NCBI GenBank assembly: GCA_963720645.1
Contig: CAVRFX010000013.1
Location: 186,001 to 250,000 of the forward strand
Length of the DNA stretch: 64,000 nucleotides
From: RYN-230 sp963720645
Lineage (GTDB): Bacteria > Actinomycetota > Actinomycetes > Streptosporangiales > Streptosporangiaceae
Direction: 5' to 3'
A program made the position numbers and the translations under genes. The number at the start of each line of letters is the position of its first letter. Positions within the stretch are counted from its first letter, which is position 1. Shown here piece after piece: positions 1-9,057 of this stretch. The notes beneath the pieces are model-generated. The model searched no databases. It worked only from the letters and a program-made list of their open reading frames with translations, and was not told the DNA's origin.

Positions 1-278
1 TCAGCGGCCGTGACTGCGAGGCCGGTACGGAAGCAATCCAGGCACGGTCCCTGGTCATTCTGGATCTGGAACAGCTCGGCCATGCCGGCTGCATTGCTGG
101 ACGCGGCCGCAACCCGCAGCTCGCCGCGCGGATCGGCGAGCACGACACCGGCCGCGGACGCGGCCAGCAGGGCGACGCTGCGGTCGGTGAGCATGTGCAG
201 GAAGTCGATGATGTCGAAGTCCGCGACCATGGTGTCGGCGAGGTCGACGAAAGTGTCGGAGAGCAGTTCGGAGTCCAT
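1..278 (-). CDS. GAF-domain regulator, 3' end outside window (probable GAF-ANTAR protein)
   Basis: The first 92 residues of a protein that runs off the left edge are visible. They hold an N-terminal helix followed by the start of a GAF fold, including the motif NDQGPCLDCF near residues 75-84, which is typical of the GAF half of actinobacterial GAF-ANTAR proteins. In that family the C-terminal ANTAR domain binds hairpins in nascent mRNA and prevents termination; the ANTAR part is not visible here. The start ATG at 278 is preceded by AAGGTGA at Shine-Dalgarno distance. It lies 71 bp downstream of a second GAF-ANTAR gene in the same direction, so the two may be co-transcribed. The frame is inferred from the family motif because several other frames are open here. 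Confidence 0.7.
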   Translation of the reverse strand, partial: MDSELLSDTFVDLADTMVADFDIIDFLHMLTDRSVALLAASAAGVVLADPRGELRVAAASSNAAGMAELFQIQNDQGPCLDCFRTGLAVTAA

Positions 279-349
279 CTGGGTTCACCTTCTCGTCGCG
301 GCCCGAAAGGCGCCGCTGTCGCCGTGAGCTATGGGGGCCACCGGATGTG

Positions 350-1111
350 TCATGGCCCGGCACCGTGACCTGGATCGGGGTCCAGGCGCAAGCGCCGGGC
401 GACGATGTCACCGGCCACGTCGGCGAGCCGCCTGTCCCGGGCATAAGCGTAGGCCCGCAGCCGGGCATAGGCTGCCGCGGCGCTGACGCCGAGCTGCACG
501 GTGAGCATGCCGGTAGCCTGGTCGATCTCTACACGGTGCACCGCCAGATCGGGGGACTGCCCGCCAGGCGGCGTCGCGCGCCCATTCCCGTCAGCGGCCG
601 GGTTACCGCCGTCATCGAGGCCGTCGAGCAGCAGCACGGTCGCGGTGTCCGCCAGCAGGAGGCAGTCACCGAGCTGCGCGCTGGTCAGGGCGCCGGATGA
701 GCTGCGGTACAGGGCGATGACCCCCGTCCGGATCGCCCCGATCATCAGCGGGAACGCGAACACGGCCGCGGCCCCGGCGGTGCGGGCTTCCGGCGTGAAT
801 GCGGGCCACCGCCGGCCGGATTCCTCGTCACTCAGGTCGGCGGCCAGGACCGGCGCCGCGGCGGTCAGCACGTCGCGGCATGGCCCTTCGCCGAGCATCA
901 GCTGGAGCTCCGCGAGCTGCTCGCTGACCCAGTCCGTCACGCACATGACGAAATCCGGACCCCGGCTGCTGGCAGCGGCCACCCACGCGCCAGTGGCCTG
1001 GGCTGAGGAGACGGCGACCGCGCACACATCGGCGACCGCCACCCGGCGGCCAGCCGCAGCGGCGCGTTCCGCGACCAGGCCCCACAGGACCGTCGGCCGG
1101 CTGTCACTCAT
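350..1111 (-). CDS. GAF and ANTAR domain-containing transcription antitermination regulator
   Basis: A 253-residue protein. Residues about 20-165 form a GAF domain containing LGEGPCRDVL, the usual GEGPC signature of this family. Residues about 185-245 form an ANTAR domain (QATGMLTVQLGVSAAAAYARL followed in part by a basic helix), which in characterised members binds paired RNA hairpins and prevents termination. A poorly conserved glycine/proline linker separates the two. No sensor kinase lies next to it, so input is probably a small ligand or partner at the GAF domain. The start ATG at 1111 has AGGTGAG just upstream. Confidence in the family is high; the signal sensed is unknown. Confidence 0.85.
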   Translation of the reverse strand: MSDSRPTVLWGLVAERAAAAGRRVAVADVCAVAVSSAQATGAWVAAASSRGPDFVMCVTDWVSEQLAELQLMLGEGPCRDVLTAAAPVLAADLSDEESGRRWPAFTPEARTAGAAAVFAFPLMIGAIRTGVIALYRSSSGALTSAQLGDCLLLADTATVLLLDGLDDGGNPAADGNGRATPPGGQSPDLAVHRVEIDQATGMLTVQLGVSAAAAYARLRAYAYARDRRLADVAGDIVARRLRLDPDPGHGAGP

Positions 1112-1150
1112 CTGCTCACCTGGCTGACATTACGCCCCCGGGGCAGGAGG

Positions 1151-2641
1151 CTACCGCCGCGATGGCACGAGACGTTCGAGAAGCAGGCGCACGTCGACGG
1201 TGGCGATCCGCACGGAGGAATCGCTGCAGCCGTAGGGCAGCACGACTGTTTCGCGGTGAATCATGGAGCCACAGGAGTACACGACATTCGGGACATAACC
1301 GACGCGCTCCGACTCGTCAGCGACCAGGAGCGGCTCGGGGAGAGCCGCGATCAGATGCTCGGGCTCCTCTAGGTCGAGCAGGACAACACCGATGGCGTAC
1401 TCGCGCATGGGCCCTACGCCGTGGGTGAAGACCAGCCATCCCTCCGGGGTCTCGATTGGCGAGCCGCAGTTACCGAGCTGGATCAGCTCCCACGGACGAG
1501 CCGGCGCCTGCACCGTGATGGCCTCGGACCAGCAATGACTGTCGTCTGAGTATCCGATCGCGTTGCTTTCCCTGTCCCAGCGAGAGAGCGCGGCGTAGCG
1601 GTCACCAATCCGCCGGGGAAACAGCGCCATGCCTTTATTGCTGGCCGAGGGACCTGAGAGCTGGGAGATGGTGAACGTCCGGAAATCCCTGGTTTCCAGC
1701 AGGTGCGGCTCGACTCGCGAGCCATCGAACGCCGTATATGTCGCGTAATAAACTGGGCCATCTGCACCGGTGAAGCGCACGAATCTCGCATCCTCCATAC
1801 CGTGGCTCTCGGCCGGGCCGGCCGGCCAGAGAACCCGCTCGGACAGAGCGTGGCGCTCGTCGAACTCGACCGCATAGTTAGACGCGGCCATCCAGCGCAC
1901 CGCGTCGCCCAGCGCGGTGGAGTCTCCGCGCGTCACATGCTCGCTGGACAGCTCCGCGAGCGCGGCATCCAGCTCGGCCGCGGTGAAACGGGAGGGCAGC
2001 CTGCTCCACAGGTAGCGCGCGTCCTCGTCCTCATGGCCGAGCTCGGCGAACTTCTCCTGGAACAGGCGGCGGTCGTACAGGACTGGCCGCTGGCAGCCGG
2101 TGTCGAGGAAGCGGCCAGGCAGGTCGAAGCAGACCTCGCCGTCGCTGCCGATCGTGCCGCTCCGGAATTCGATGCTCGACCGGTGGCCTTCTCCCACCGC
2201 CCGCAGGCTCATGGCGAACCGGACCTCACCGGGGGCGCAGCCCGCCTGGTCCGGGTGCGCCACGATCGACGGGTTGAACAGGGCCGCGGCCTCGAGCGCA
2301 TACTCCTGGGTGAAGAACGCCCCGATCAGCTGCCGCCGGGCGTCCCCGATCGTGGTCTGCGCGCCGAGCCGATGGGCAATGAGCCCGAAGTTGTGCTCCA
2401 GGAGCCCCTGCAGGTCGCGATATCTATCGGAGAAGCGGGCCAGCGTCCGGGCCAGCGTCCGGTCCACGTCCCGCTCGCTCATGCCCAGGACCCGGTCGAT
2501 CACTGCCATAGCGCGCGACTCGCCCCGGATCAGGGTCTCCTGGCCAGGCACGAACAACTGGCAGAGAGTGCGGGAGGCGTCCGGTTTCAGCCGCTGCTGC
2601 GTTCTGGCCAGCAGCCGGCCCGGGGATTGGGGGGCCATCAT
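1151..2641 (-). CDS. GH130-like beta-mannoside phosphorylase/hydrolase family protein
   Basis: A 496-residue protein with no signal peptide. Its C-terminal two thirds match the five-bladed propeller of glycoside hydrolase family 130. Visible motifs are GMEDARFVRF at about residue 280, the stretch LGNCGSPIETPEGWLVFTHG, and GYVPNVVYSCG near the C-terminus. Family members phosphorolyse or hydrolyse beta-mannosides. The N-terminal 130 residues are extra and typical of a clade found beside glycosyltransferases rather than of classical mannobiose phosphorylases. Its ATG at 2641 overlaps the stop of the upstream toroid gene by 4 bp (ATGA), so it is the third gene of a translationally coupled operon. 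The exact substrate cannot be read from sequence. Confidence 0.75.
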   Translation of the reverse strand: MMAPQSPGRLLARTQQRLKPDASRTLCQLFVPGQETLIRGESRAMAVIDRVLGMSERDVDRTLARTLARFSDRYRDLQGLLEHNFGLIAHRLGAQTTIGDARRQLIGAFFTQEYALEAAALFNPSIVAHPDQAGCAPGEVRFAMSLRAVGEGHRSSIEFRSGTIGSDGEVCFDLPGRFLDTGCQRPVLYDRRLFQEKFAELGHEDEDARYLWSRLPSRFTAAELDAALAELSSEHVTRGDSTALGDAVRWMAASNYAVEFDERHALSERVLWPAGPAESHGMEDARFVRFTGADGPVYYATYTAFDGSRVEPHLLETRDFRTFTISQLSGPSASNKGMALFPRRIGDRYAALSRWDRESNAIGYSDDSHCWSEAITVQAPARPWELIQLGNCGSPIETPEGWLVFTHGVGPMREYAIGVVLLDLEEPEHLIAALPEPLLVADESERVGYVPNVVYSCGSMIHRETVVLPYGCSDSSVRIATVDVRLLLERLVPSRR

Positions 2642-3654
2642 CGGGCGGCTGCCGCCAGGTGGCGGCCTTGCTGCATAACGGAGATCATCGCCAGTGTCGA
2701 CTCGGCCCCCTGATTACGGCTACGGCTGGTGGGCCCGAGACCGTCGCTTCCCCCGCCCGTCTGCTCGTCGAGAAGCGGAACCCGGGCATCGTTGTCACCG
2801 AGGAACCACGCCACGCTCATCTCGGCGCCCGCCAGCCAGCTGCTGTCGCCGGTAACCGCCGCCGCGCGCATGCAGGCATCCGCCAGCGCGGCCACCTCGA
2901 TTGGCTGCTGATCGAAAGCGGGGCGGACCTCACCGGCACCCCAGCCCCCGGCCGGTACCACCGACAGATGGCCGTCCCGGGTCTCGCTGGCCAGCAGCCA
3001 GCCGAGCATCCGCAGGCCGTTGCGCAGGACCCGGTCGTGACCAAGGTTCCAGCCGGCCACGATGACGGCCTCCGCGATCGCCGCGTTGGCGTAGCTCAGC
3101 CTGGGCTGTGGCCACGGCCACGCCGCGTCCGCAGGCGGTTCACCGATGACGGTGCTGGCCATGTCCAGGAGCGCCAGCGAGCCAGGGTGGCCGGGCCATT
3201 TGTCAAGTACCTCGGCCGCGCCGAGCGCCGCGAACGCCATGGCGTGCGGCCACGGGGAGGAGGCTTGCGCGCTCACGCCGAACCGGGTGAAGGATTCCTC
3301 GCGGATCTGCGTGGTGGGACCGCGTGCGGCCGCGGTGCCCAGGGCCCACAGGGAACGGCCCCAGCAATCCTGCGTTCCGGGCTCATCGTGCCACCGGCGG
3401 TCGTAGCCGAGACGGTTATGGAACCTTCCGTCGGCCGCCTGCGCCTGCCCCAGGAAGTGCAGGTAGCGGCGCCCGAGAGCGATGAGTTCCTGGGATGGCG
3501 ACGGTTCGCGGCACACCACGACCAAGCCCCGGGATACGTCGTCGACGCAGTACCCGTGTTCATGGCGGGGCACGATCCCCTCAGCGTGCTCAAGCAGCCC
3601 GATGCGATCGGTAAGCCGCTGCAGGTGCCGGAACGGCGGGGTCGGATAGCTCAT
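2638..3654 (-). CDS. Alpha/alpha-toroid (glycosidase-like) protein of a glycosyltransferase operon
   Basis: A 338-residue protein when started at ATG 3654, which overlaps the glycosyltransferase stop by 4 bp (ATGA). An in-frame start further upstream is less likely because it would lie deep inside the preceding gene. The sequence has regularly spaced helices with aromatic/glycine turns (GRYLHFLGQAQ, GRFHNRLGYDRRW, DCWGRSLWALG) as in (alpha/alpha)6 toroids of glycan-active enzymes. Proteins of this type are often annotated as glycosyltransferases only because they sit between a GT4 and a GH130 gene. Catalysis is not established; it may process or recognise the same mannoside as its neighbours. 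Confidence 0.65.
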   Translation of the reverse strand: MSYPTPPFRHLQRLTDRIGLLEHAEGIVPRHEHGYCVDDVSRGLVVVCREPSPSQELIALGRRYLHFLGQAQAADGRFHNRLGYDRRWHDEPGTQDCWGRSLWALGTAAARGPTTQIREESFTRFGVSAQASSPWPHAMAFAALGAAEVLDKWPGHPGSLALLDMASTVIGEPPADAAWPWPQPRLSYANAAIAEAVIVAGWNLGHDRVLRNGLRMLGWLLASETRDGHLSVVPAGGWGAGEVRPAFDQQPIEVAALADACMRAAAVTGDSSWLAGAEMSVAWFLGDNDARVPLLDEQTGGGSDGLGPTSRSRNQGAESTLAMISVMQQGRHLAAAAR

Positions 3655-4781
3655 GCCGCGGCTCCTGCCGGGGTCATGGTAAGCGCTGCGGCGAGGTCCC
3701 GGTAGGCACGCGCCACCGCGGGCCACAGCAACTGCGGCGCGAGGTCCGCCGAATGGCTGCTCATCCGGGCCGAGAGGCCGGGCTCAGTGAACACTCGCCG
3801 TAGCGCATTCGCGATGCCGGCCGGGTCCTGCCGCTCGACCAGGAGCCCCGCGCCGCCGCCGAGAAGCTCGACTGCATGCGGGAAGCAGGTGGAGACCACC
3901 GGCTTGCCCGCAGTGACCGCCTCAATCAAGACCCCAGAGGTGACCTGTTCCGCTGAGTCGTACGGCAGCAGGACGACGTCCGCGGTGCTGATCAGATGGC
4001 TCAGGGCATCCGCGGGGAGGAACCGGGCATCGAAGTGCACGCGGTCCGCGACGCCGCGGGCCCGGGCTCGCGCTTCAAGTGACCGCCGGTAGGCCTCGCC
4101 ATCGCGGGCCAGCACGCGCGGATGAGTCTGGCCGGATACCTGGTAGTCGGCTCGCAGCCCGCGATCACGAAGCAGGCCTATCGCATCGATTGCGTGCTCG
4201 ATCCCCTTGCCTGGGCCCAGCAGCCCCCAGGTCAGTATCCTGGGCCGTCCGGGGCCGCCGGCCGATGAGGGTGCGACCCGATTGTCGGCGGCACCGTGCG
4301 GTATCACGAACGTCTTCGCCGGGCTCGCGCCGTAGATGTCCAGCACCCGCGATTGCGCCGTCTGCGTCATCGTGATGACCGCGCTGGCGGCGGCAAGAAC
4401 CTCGTCGAGGATCTTGCGCTGCCGCGGCGTGGGGCGGGCCAGCACCGTGTGCAGCACGACGATGCTGGGCACGCGCAGAGCCTGCAGCAATGGAACGACA
4501 TCCTGGCCGTCGGGTCCGCCGTAGATGCCATACTCGTGCTGCACGATCACCATGTCGAAGCCGTTAAGTATGGCGGCCGCGGCAGCCGAGCTCGCCGCGG
4601 AGCCGTTCACGAGGTCCGCCGTCACCTCATCGCTGACAGACGGCAACGGCTCGTCGAGGACGCGCACCACGGCTACGTGATCGCCTGGCCCGGGCAGATG
4701 GGCGAGCAGGGCCGCGCTGAATGTCGCCAGGCCGCACTGCGTCGGGGGATACGTGCTGAGCAGGGCGTAAGTCATCGGCAT
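3651..4781 (-). CDS. Glycosyltransferase family 4 protein
   Basis: A 376-residue GT-B fold enzyme. The N-terminal Rossmann half begins ALLSTYPPTQCGLATF and contains VIVQHEYGIYGG. The C-terminal donor-binding half has LTWGLLGPGKGIEHAI at about residue 190 and SGVLIEAVTAGKPVVST, matching the EX7E-containing nucleotide-sugar site of GT4. It should transfer a sugar, possibly mannose, from an NDP donor to an intracellular acceptor. AGGAG lies 10 bp before ATG 4781; a second ATG at 4775 is also possible. It is the first gene of a three-gene coupled operon with the toroid and GH130-like genes, suggesting synthesis and turnover of the same glycan. Confidence 0.85.
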   Translation of the reverse strand: MPMTYALLSTYPPTQCGLATFSAALLAHLPGPGDHVAVVRVLDEPLPSVSDEVTADLVNGSAASSAAAAAILNGFDMVIVQHEYGIYGGPDGQDVVPLLQALRVPSIVVLHTVLARPTPRQRKILDEVLAAASAVITMTQTAQSRVLDIYGASPAKTFVIPHGAADNRVAPSSAGGPGRPRILTWGLLGPGKGIEHAIDAIGLLRDRGLRADYQVSGQTHPRVLARDGEAYRRSLEARARARGVADRVHFDARFLPADALSHLISTADVVLLPYDSAEQVTSGVLIEAVTAGKPVVSTCFPHAVELLGGGAGLLVERQDPAGIANALRRVFTEPGLSARMSSHSADLAPQLLWPAVARAYRDLAAALTMTPAGAAA

Positions 4782-5213
4782 TGAAACGGCTCCTTTGTCG
4801 TCGCCGGCGCTGACGCAACCTATGGCGCCAGCAGATCTCGAGTCGTGCGGGAGCCAGGGCCAGCGATCGTGTGACGGCGTGCTTAAGGCGAAACGACGGG
4901 ACTAGGGCAACAGTGTGCACGGCCTTGAGCAGCGGAATCTGATGTTTCGCCTGGGCCGGACAGAGGCTGGCTCGAATGGCCTCGCGTGCCCGCCGGCATC
5001 CCGGGCAGTGGCTGAGCGTCCTCCGCGGCCTCGCGTAGGGAACGCAACCCAAGAGTAGCCGAGAACGGTTCCGGGGGTGACCGGACTGCCCTGCCTGGTC
5101 CGCTGCGCGGGGCGTAGCTCCACCACAGCTGGCCGGGAGTCAGCGGGGCCAGGTGCGTGTGACAGGTCCAGCCGCCGGCCGTATGCGGCGCAGCCAAGGG
5201 ACGAATTCCGTCA
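4782..5213. other. Intergenic stretch, no supported gene
   Basis: About 430 bp between the glycosyltransferase start and the stop of the next minus-strand gene. Short open frames exist on both strands, but none has a ribosome binding site, family similarity or the G/C third-position bias of true neighbours. It presumably holds the promoter of the glycan operon and the terminator of the 5.2-6.5 kb pair; no unambiguous promoter or hairpin was recognised. Confidence 0.4.
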
Positions 5214-5882
5214 CTATGAGGGCGGTGCCGCCGCCCAGGTAACCGTGACGGTCCAGGACGATGACGTGCTCCCGCTGGATTCCGGGCCGATGAGCTCGAT
5301 GCCTTCCTTCTCGGACTGCCCCTGCGTTGCCGTGCAACCGCGCGGGCTGAACTCCTGGTCACACGTCAGGCTGCCGGTCAGCCCCGTGGAGTTGTTCATG
5401 TCGGTGCTGAAGTTCTTCAGCATGTACTGATTCACCCCCGGCGCGCCACCAGGGCCGGTGCAGGCCGCAGACGGGTTACACAGGGCCCAGTCAGGACCGC
5501 CTCCGGAAGGGGTAGCGTCCGCGCCGACCACGAACACCCGTCCCGGGGGACCCTGGTACGTGATCTTGATGGGAAAGCTTCCGCTGGCGCCGGGCGCTCC
5601 CTCCCAGCAGTGGCCGTTCGGGTAGCCAAGCGCACTCGACGTCGATGCGGTGTCAGCGTCCGCGCTCCCGCCGGTGCAGTTACCGAAGCTCGCGGTGCCC
5701 GGGGAGACGGTGACCGAGCGTATCGTCGGGACGGCCTTCAGCGAGAGGGAGATGCTTCCGCCGTTGGTGGCGGCGGGCGCCGGCTTGTTGGCCCACACGA
5801 GCACGGCGAGCAGCAGGGCCAGGGCGAGCAATATAAGCCCCCAGGTCCTCCTGCGCCGCACCGTCACCTCATAGTCAGCCAT
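5214..5882 (-). CDS. Membrane-anchored secreted protein of unknown function
   Basis: A 222-residue protein. After a short basic start (MADYEVTVRRRRTW) comes one hydrophobic helix (residues 15-31, LILLALALLLAVLVWAN). The rest is a Thr/Ser/Gly-rich extracellular part with five cysteines and beta-strand-like sequence (SISLSLKAVPTIRSVTVSPG, ending SSSWTVTVTWAAAP). It looks like an N-anchored immunoglobulin-like or pilin-like surface protein, but no named family is recognised. Its ATG overlaps the end of the upstream gene by 8 bp, and that gene also encodes an exported beta-rich protein, so they probably form one surface complex. Confidence 0.6.
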   Translation of the reverse strand: MADYEVTVRRRRTWGLILLALALLLAVLVWANKPAPAATNGGSISLSLKAVPTIRSVTVSPGTASFGNCTGGSADADTASTSSALGYPNGHCWEGAPGASGSFPIKITYQGPPGRVFVVGADATPSGGGPDWALCNPSAACTGPGGAPGVNQYMLKNFSTDMNNSTGLTGSLTCDQEFSPRGCTATQGQSEKEGIELIGPESSGSTSSSWTVTVTWAAAPPS

Positions 5883-6510
5883 GCGAGTCCCCCTGCTGAT
5901 CGATGGCGTCCCGGTGGCTGCTACCCCATTCGACGCGGATCCGAAGGCCGGACCTGCGGACGCCGAGGGCCGTGATGGTCAGCAGGAGCAGCAGCCCGGC
6001 GATGGCCCACCACATCCAGCCCGGGAATGAGGAAGCCCCCTGCGCTGGCGCGGAACTGACCCTGAACTCGAGTTTGGTCGCGGCGGCGACACCAAGATTG
6101 CCTGTCCCCGGGTGGCCTGCCCCGGAGCTGCTCACCACGATGTCGCTCAGGTACGTGCCCGGCCTGGCCCGGCCGGGCACGACAAGTTCCAGGGAAACGC
6201 GGGCCGCTTTGCCCGGCGCGATCTGCACGGCCGGCCCGGCGAACTGGATCCAGGACGGCGGAACAGCCCAGCCTGGGCCCCGGCTGAGCCGCTCGACACG
6301 CATGCTGACCGTTTCTGCTTCAGTCCCGGTGTTAACGACGTCAAGCGGAAGCGCATACCTCTCCCCACGGTGCGCCATGCTCCCGAGGCGCACCGGGCTG
6401 GCCTGCACGCCAACCCCGACACTCGCGTCCGACGTCTGCGCGAAACCAGCTAGCGTCACCAGGGCGGCGAGGACCGCAAGCGCTACCGCCATCAATCGCC
6501 GCAGGTGCAT
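5875..6510 (-). CDS. Exported beta-sandwich protein with C-terminal membrane anchor
   Basis: A protein of about 211 residues from ATG 6510; GTG/ATG starts up to 6612 are in frame, and ATG 6525 is the main alternative. A clear signal peptide (MHLRRLMAVALAVLAALVTL) is followed by a beta-sandwich region like the NEW3/DUF916-type domains that sit in surface proteins: LPLDVVNTGTEAETVSMRVE, then APGKAARVSLELVVPGRARPG. A C-terminal transmembrane helix (WMWWAIAGLLLLLTITALGV) and basic tail follow. It overlaps the next gene by 8 bp and is co-transcribed with it. The function is probably structural or chaperone-like at the cell surface; no catalytic motif is visible. Confidence 0.6.
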   Translation of the reverse strand: MHLRRLMAVALAVLAALVTLAGFAQTSDASVGVGVQASPVRLGSMAHRGERYALPLDVVNTGTEAETVSMRVERLSRGPGWAVPPSWIQFAGPAVQIAPGKAARVSLELVVPGRARPGTYLSDIVVSSSGAGHPGTGNLGVAAATKLEFRVSSAPAQGASSFPGWMWWAIAGLLLLLTITALGVRRSGLRIRVEWGSSHRDAIDQQGDSHG

Positions 6511-6938
6511 CACCGGGCCCCCCATACTGCACTTATTGACATCATCACCGGGCGGCTGGGACGCGTCAACCGATCCGTTCCGTAACCGGTGCAAGACGTT
6601 GCGGAACGCCAATCAGATCGGCCTGCAGAACGCACGGGGGAAATATCCTGCGCAGGCAGCGCGCGGACCGCGGCGTAGTCGGTGCCAATCCTCCAGCGGC
6701 GGGCATCGTTATGATTCCGTCAGCATCCGATACTTGCCTTTTTTCATCGCTGCAGGTTGTTTGGCGGGGCGGATTCCGCGCAGGCGATCAGGGCCCCGCC
6801 TGGACCGGTTCCGGAGACGTTCGCCGGGTTCAGCGGGACGTTGGTCCCTTGGGAATGTGGGGCCGGCCTATGGAAGCCTGGCTGACGTGGGGGGCTGTGC
6901 ACTAGCTGCCCGGCCATCGTCTGGGTTGGGAGAGTGAG
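6511..6938. other. Divergent intergenic region
   Basis: About 430 bp separating the minus-strand surface-protein pair from the plus-strand alkylsulfatase gene. It is locally less GC-rich around 6705-6770 (a run of T and CATCGC), where divergent promoters could lie. No convincing gene, repeat or operator was identified. Confidence 0.35.
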
Positions 6939-8767
6939 ATGTCTGAGCAGGCTGCGGAGACTAAGCCGGCCACTGCTGATTTCAGTGACCGGAGTGACTT
7001 CGTCAACGCTGACCGCGGTTTCGTCGGCACGCTGGAGCCGATGGTCGTCAAGGCTGCGGACGGCCGCGTCGTGTGGGACATGGACTCGTGGGGCTTCCTG
7101 GACGGCGACTGCCCGGACACGGTGAACCCGAGCCTGTGGCGGCAGGCTCAGCTGACAGCCAAGCACGGCCTTTACGAGGTAACCGACGGCATCTACCAGG
7201 TCCGCGGGTTCGAGATGTCCAACATGACCCTGGTCGAAAGCGACCACGGCGTCATCGTGATCGACCCGCTGATCTCCCAGGAGGTCGCCGCCGCGGCGCT
7301 CGCCCTGTACCGCCAGCACCGCGGCGACCGCGCCGTGACGGCCGTCATCTACACCCACGCCCACCTGGACCACTTCGGCGGAGTCCTCGGCGTGGTCGAT
7401 GAAGACACCAGCGTCCCGATCCTCGCGCCGGAGCATTTCCTGGAGCACGCGGTGTCGGAGAACGTCTACGCCGGGACGGCGATGCTGCGCCGCAGCTACT
7501 ACTACGCCGCCATCGGCCTTCCCAAGAGCGCGACCGGCACCCTGGGGATCGGGCTGGGCGCTGGCGGGTCGACCGGCACCCCGGGCCTGATCGCGCCGAC
7601 CCACTACATCACCCGCACCGGGCAGCAGGAGGTCCTGGACGGGGTCCGCATTGTTTTCCAGCTCACGCCCGGCACCGAATGCCCGGCCGAGATGAACTTC
7701 TGCTTCCCGGACAAGCGGGCGCTGTGCATGGCCGAGAACGCCACCCACAACCTGCACAACCTGCTGACCCTGCGCGGCGCGCAGGTCCGCGACCCGCGGA
7801 TCTGGTCCCGCTACCTGGCCGAGGCGATCGACCTGTTCGCCCGCGACGCCGACGTGGCATTCGCCTCCCACCACTGGCCCACCTGGGGTACCGACCAGAT
7901 CGTCGCCTACCTGACCGCGCAGCGGGACCTGTACGCCTACCTGCACGACCAGACGCTGCGGCTGATCAACCAGGGCTACATCCACAGCGAGATCGCCGAA
8001 ATGATCGAGCTGCCGCCCGGGCTGGACCGGGAGTGGCACACACATGGCTACTACGGGTCGGCCAATCACAACGTCAAGGCCATCTACCAGCGTTACATCG
8101 GCTGGTTCGACGCCAACCCCGCCCACCTGTGGCAGCATCCGCCGGAGGCGGCCGGGACACGGTACGTGGAAGCCTTCGGCGGCATTGATGCGACCCTGGC
8201 CAGGGCGAGGGAATTCTCCGGGCAGGGGATCTGCGGTTCGCCGCCGAACTGGCCAGCCACGCCGTGTTCGCCGACCCAGGCCACCAGGCCGCGAGGGAAC
8301 TGCTGGCCACGATCCTGGAACGGCTGGGCTACGGGGCGGAGAACGCGACCTGGCGCAACAGCTACCTCACCGGCGCACGCGAGCTGCGGACGAACAAGAT
8401 CGAGCACACCGAGCTCAGCAGCGCCGGCCTGGCCCCGGCCCTGACCATCACCCAGCTGTTCGACTCCATCGCCATCCGGGTCGACGGCCCGAAAGCCTGG
8501 AACGAGCGGCTGTCGATCGGCTGGCACTTCACCGACGCCCACGAGAACTACCGGATGGAACTCAGCAACGGCGCCCTCATCCACTACCCCACCACCAGCA
8601 ACCAGGCAGCAGACCTGACCATAACCCTGACCAAAGCCCAGCTGCTGCAGCTCCTGGCCACCGCGAAGCCCGGCGGAATCGACACCTCGGGCGACCCCGC
8701 CGTCCTGGGGCGGCTGTTGTCGCTCATCGACAACCCTGACCCCGACTTCGCCATCGTCACCCCCTGA
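6939..8767 (+). CDS. Alkylsulfatase-type metallo-beta-lactamase fold hydrolase (one frameshift)
   Basis: Read across one shift this is a full-length (about 609-residue) member of the linear alkylsulfatase family. Residues 139-145 give the zinc motif THAHLDH, followed by FGG. The central region (YCPAEMNF-like part, ENATHNLHNLLTLRG, SHHWPTWG) matches the binuclear zinc site, and the alkylsulfatase dimerisation and SCP2-like lipid-binding domains follow (GPKAWNERLSIGWHFTDA). Frame 1 breaks after EFSGQG at 8228. The continuing frame gives LRFAAELASHAVFADPG at once if one G is restored to the G run 8225-8228. GGGAGA precedes the ATG. It should release sulfate from alkyl sulfates. The break may be a sequencing error or a recent mutation. 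Confidence 0.8.
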
Positions 8768-9057
8768 CCACCGCAAGGTCAGCCGCGGCGGACAGCTGAT
8801 CTTCCTGCCCGGCTTGTCCGGGGCCAGCTCGCCGCGTCCCCGGCCAAAGCACCTGCGGCGCGTGCCCCACCCGCCCAGCGCTTGTCAACCACACGGGCGC
8901 GCAGGTAGACACATAGCAATGACTCCAGGCAGGGGCGAGATCGTAGTGATCATCGCAGGGCTGGCCCTCGTTCTGACCAGGACAGCGCCCCGGCCGCGGA
9001 GCGGTGCCGCGGGCCGGCGGGCGCCCTGCCTGACGCTAGCGGCGCCAGGCCGATGCG
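8768..9057. other. Intergenic stretch, nothing recognised
   Basis: About 290 bp of very GC-rich sequence between the alkylsulfatase end and the flippase-like gene. Short open frames are present but without start-site signals or family similarity. Confidence 0.3.

Noticed and set aside
6744..8138. A 464-codon open frame antisense to the alkylsulfatase gene
   Set aside because: It is a shadow caused by high GC and codon bias; its translation has no family features, while the plus strand encodes a clear metallo-hydrolase.
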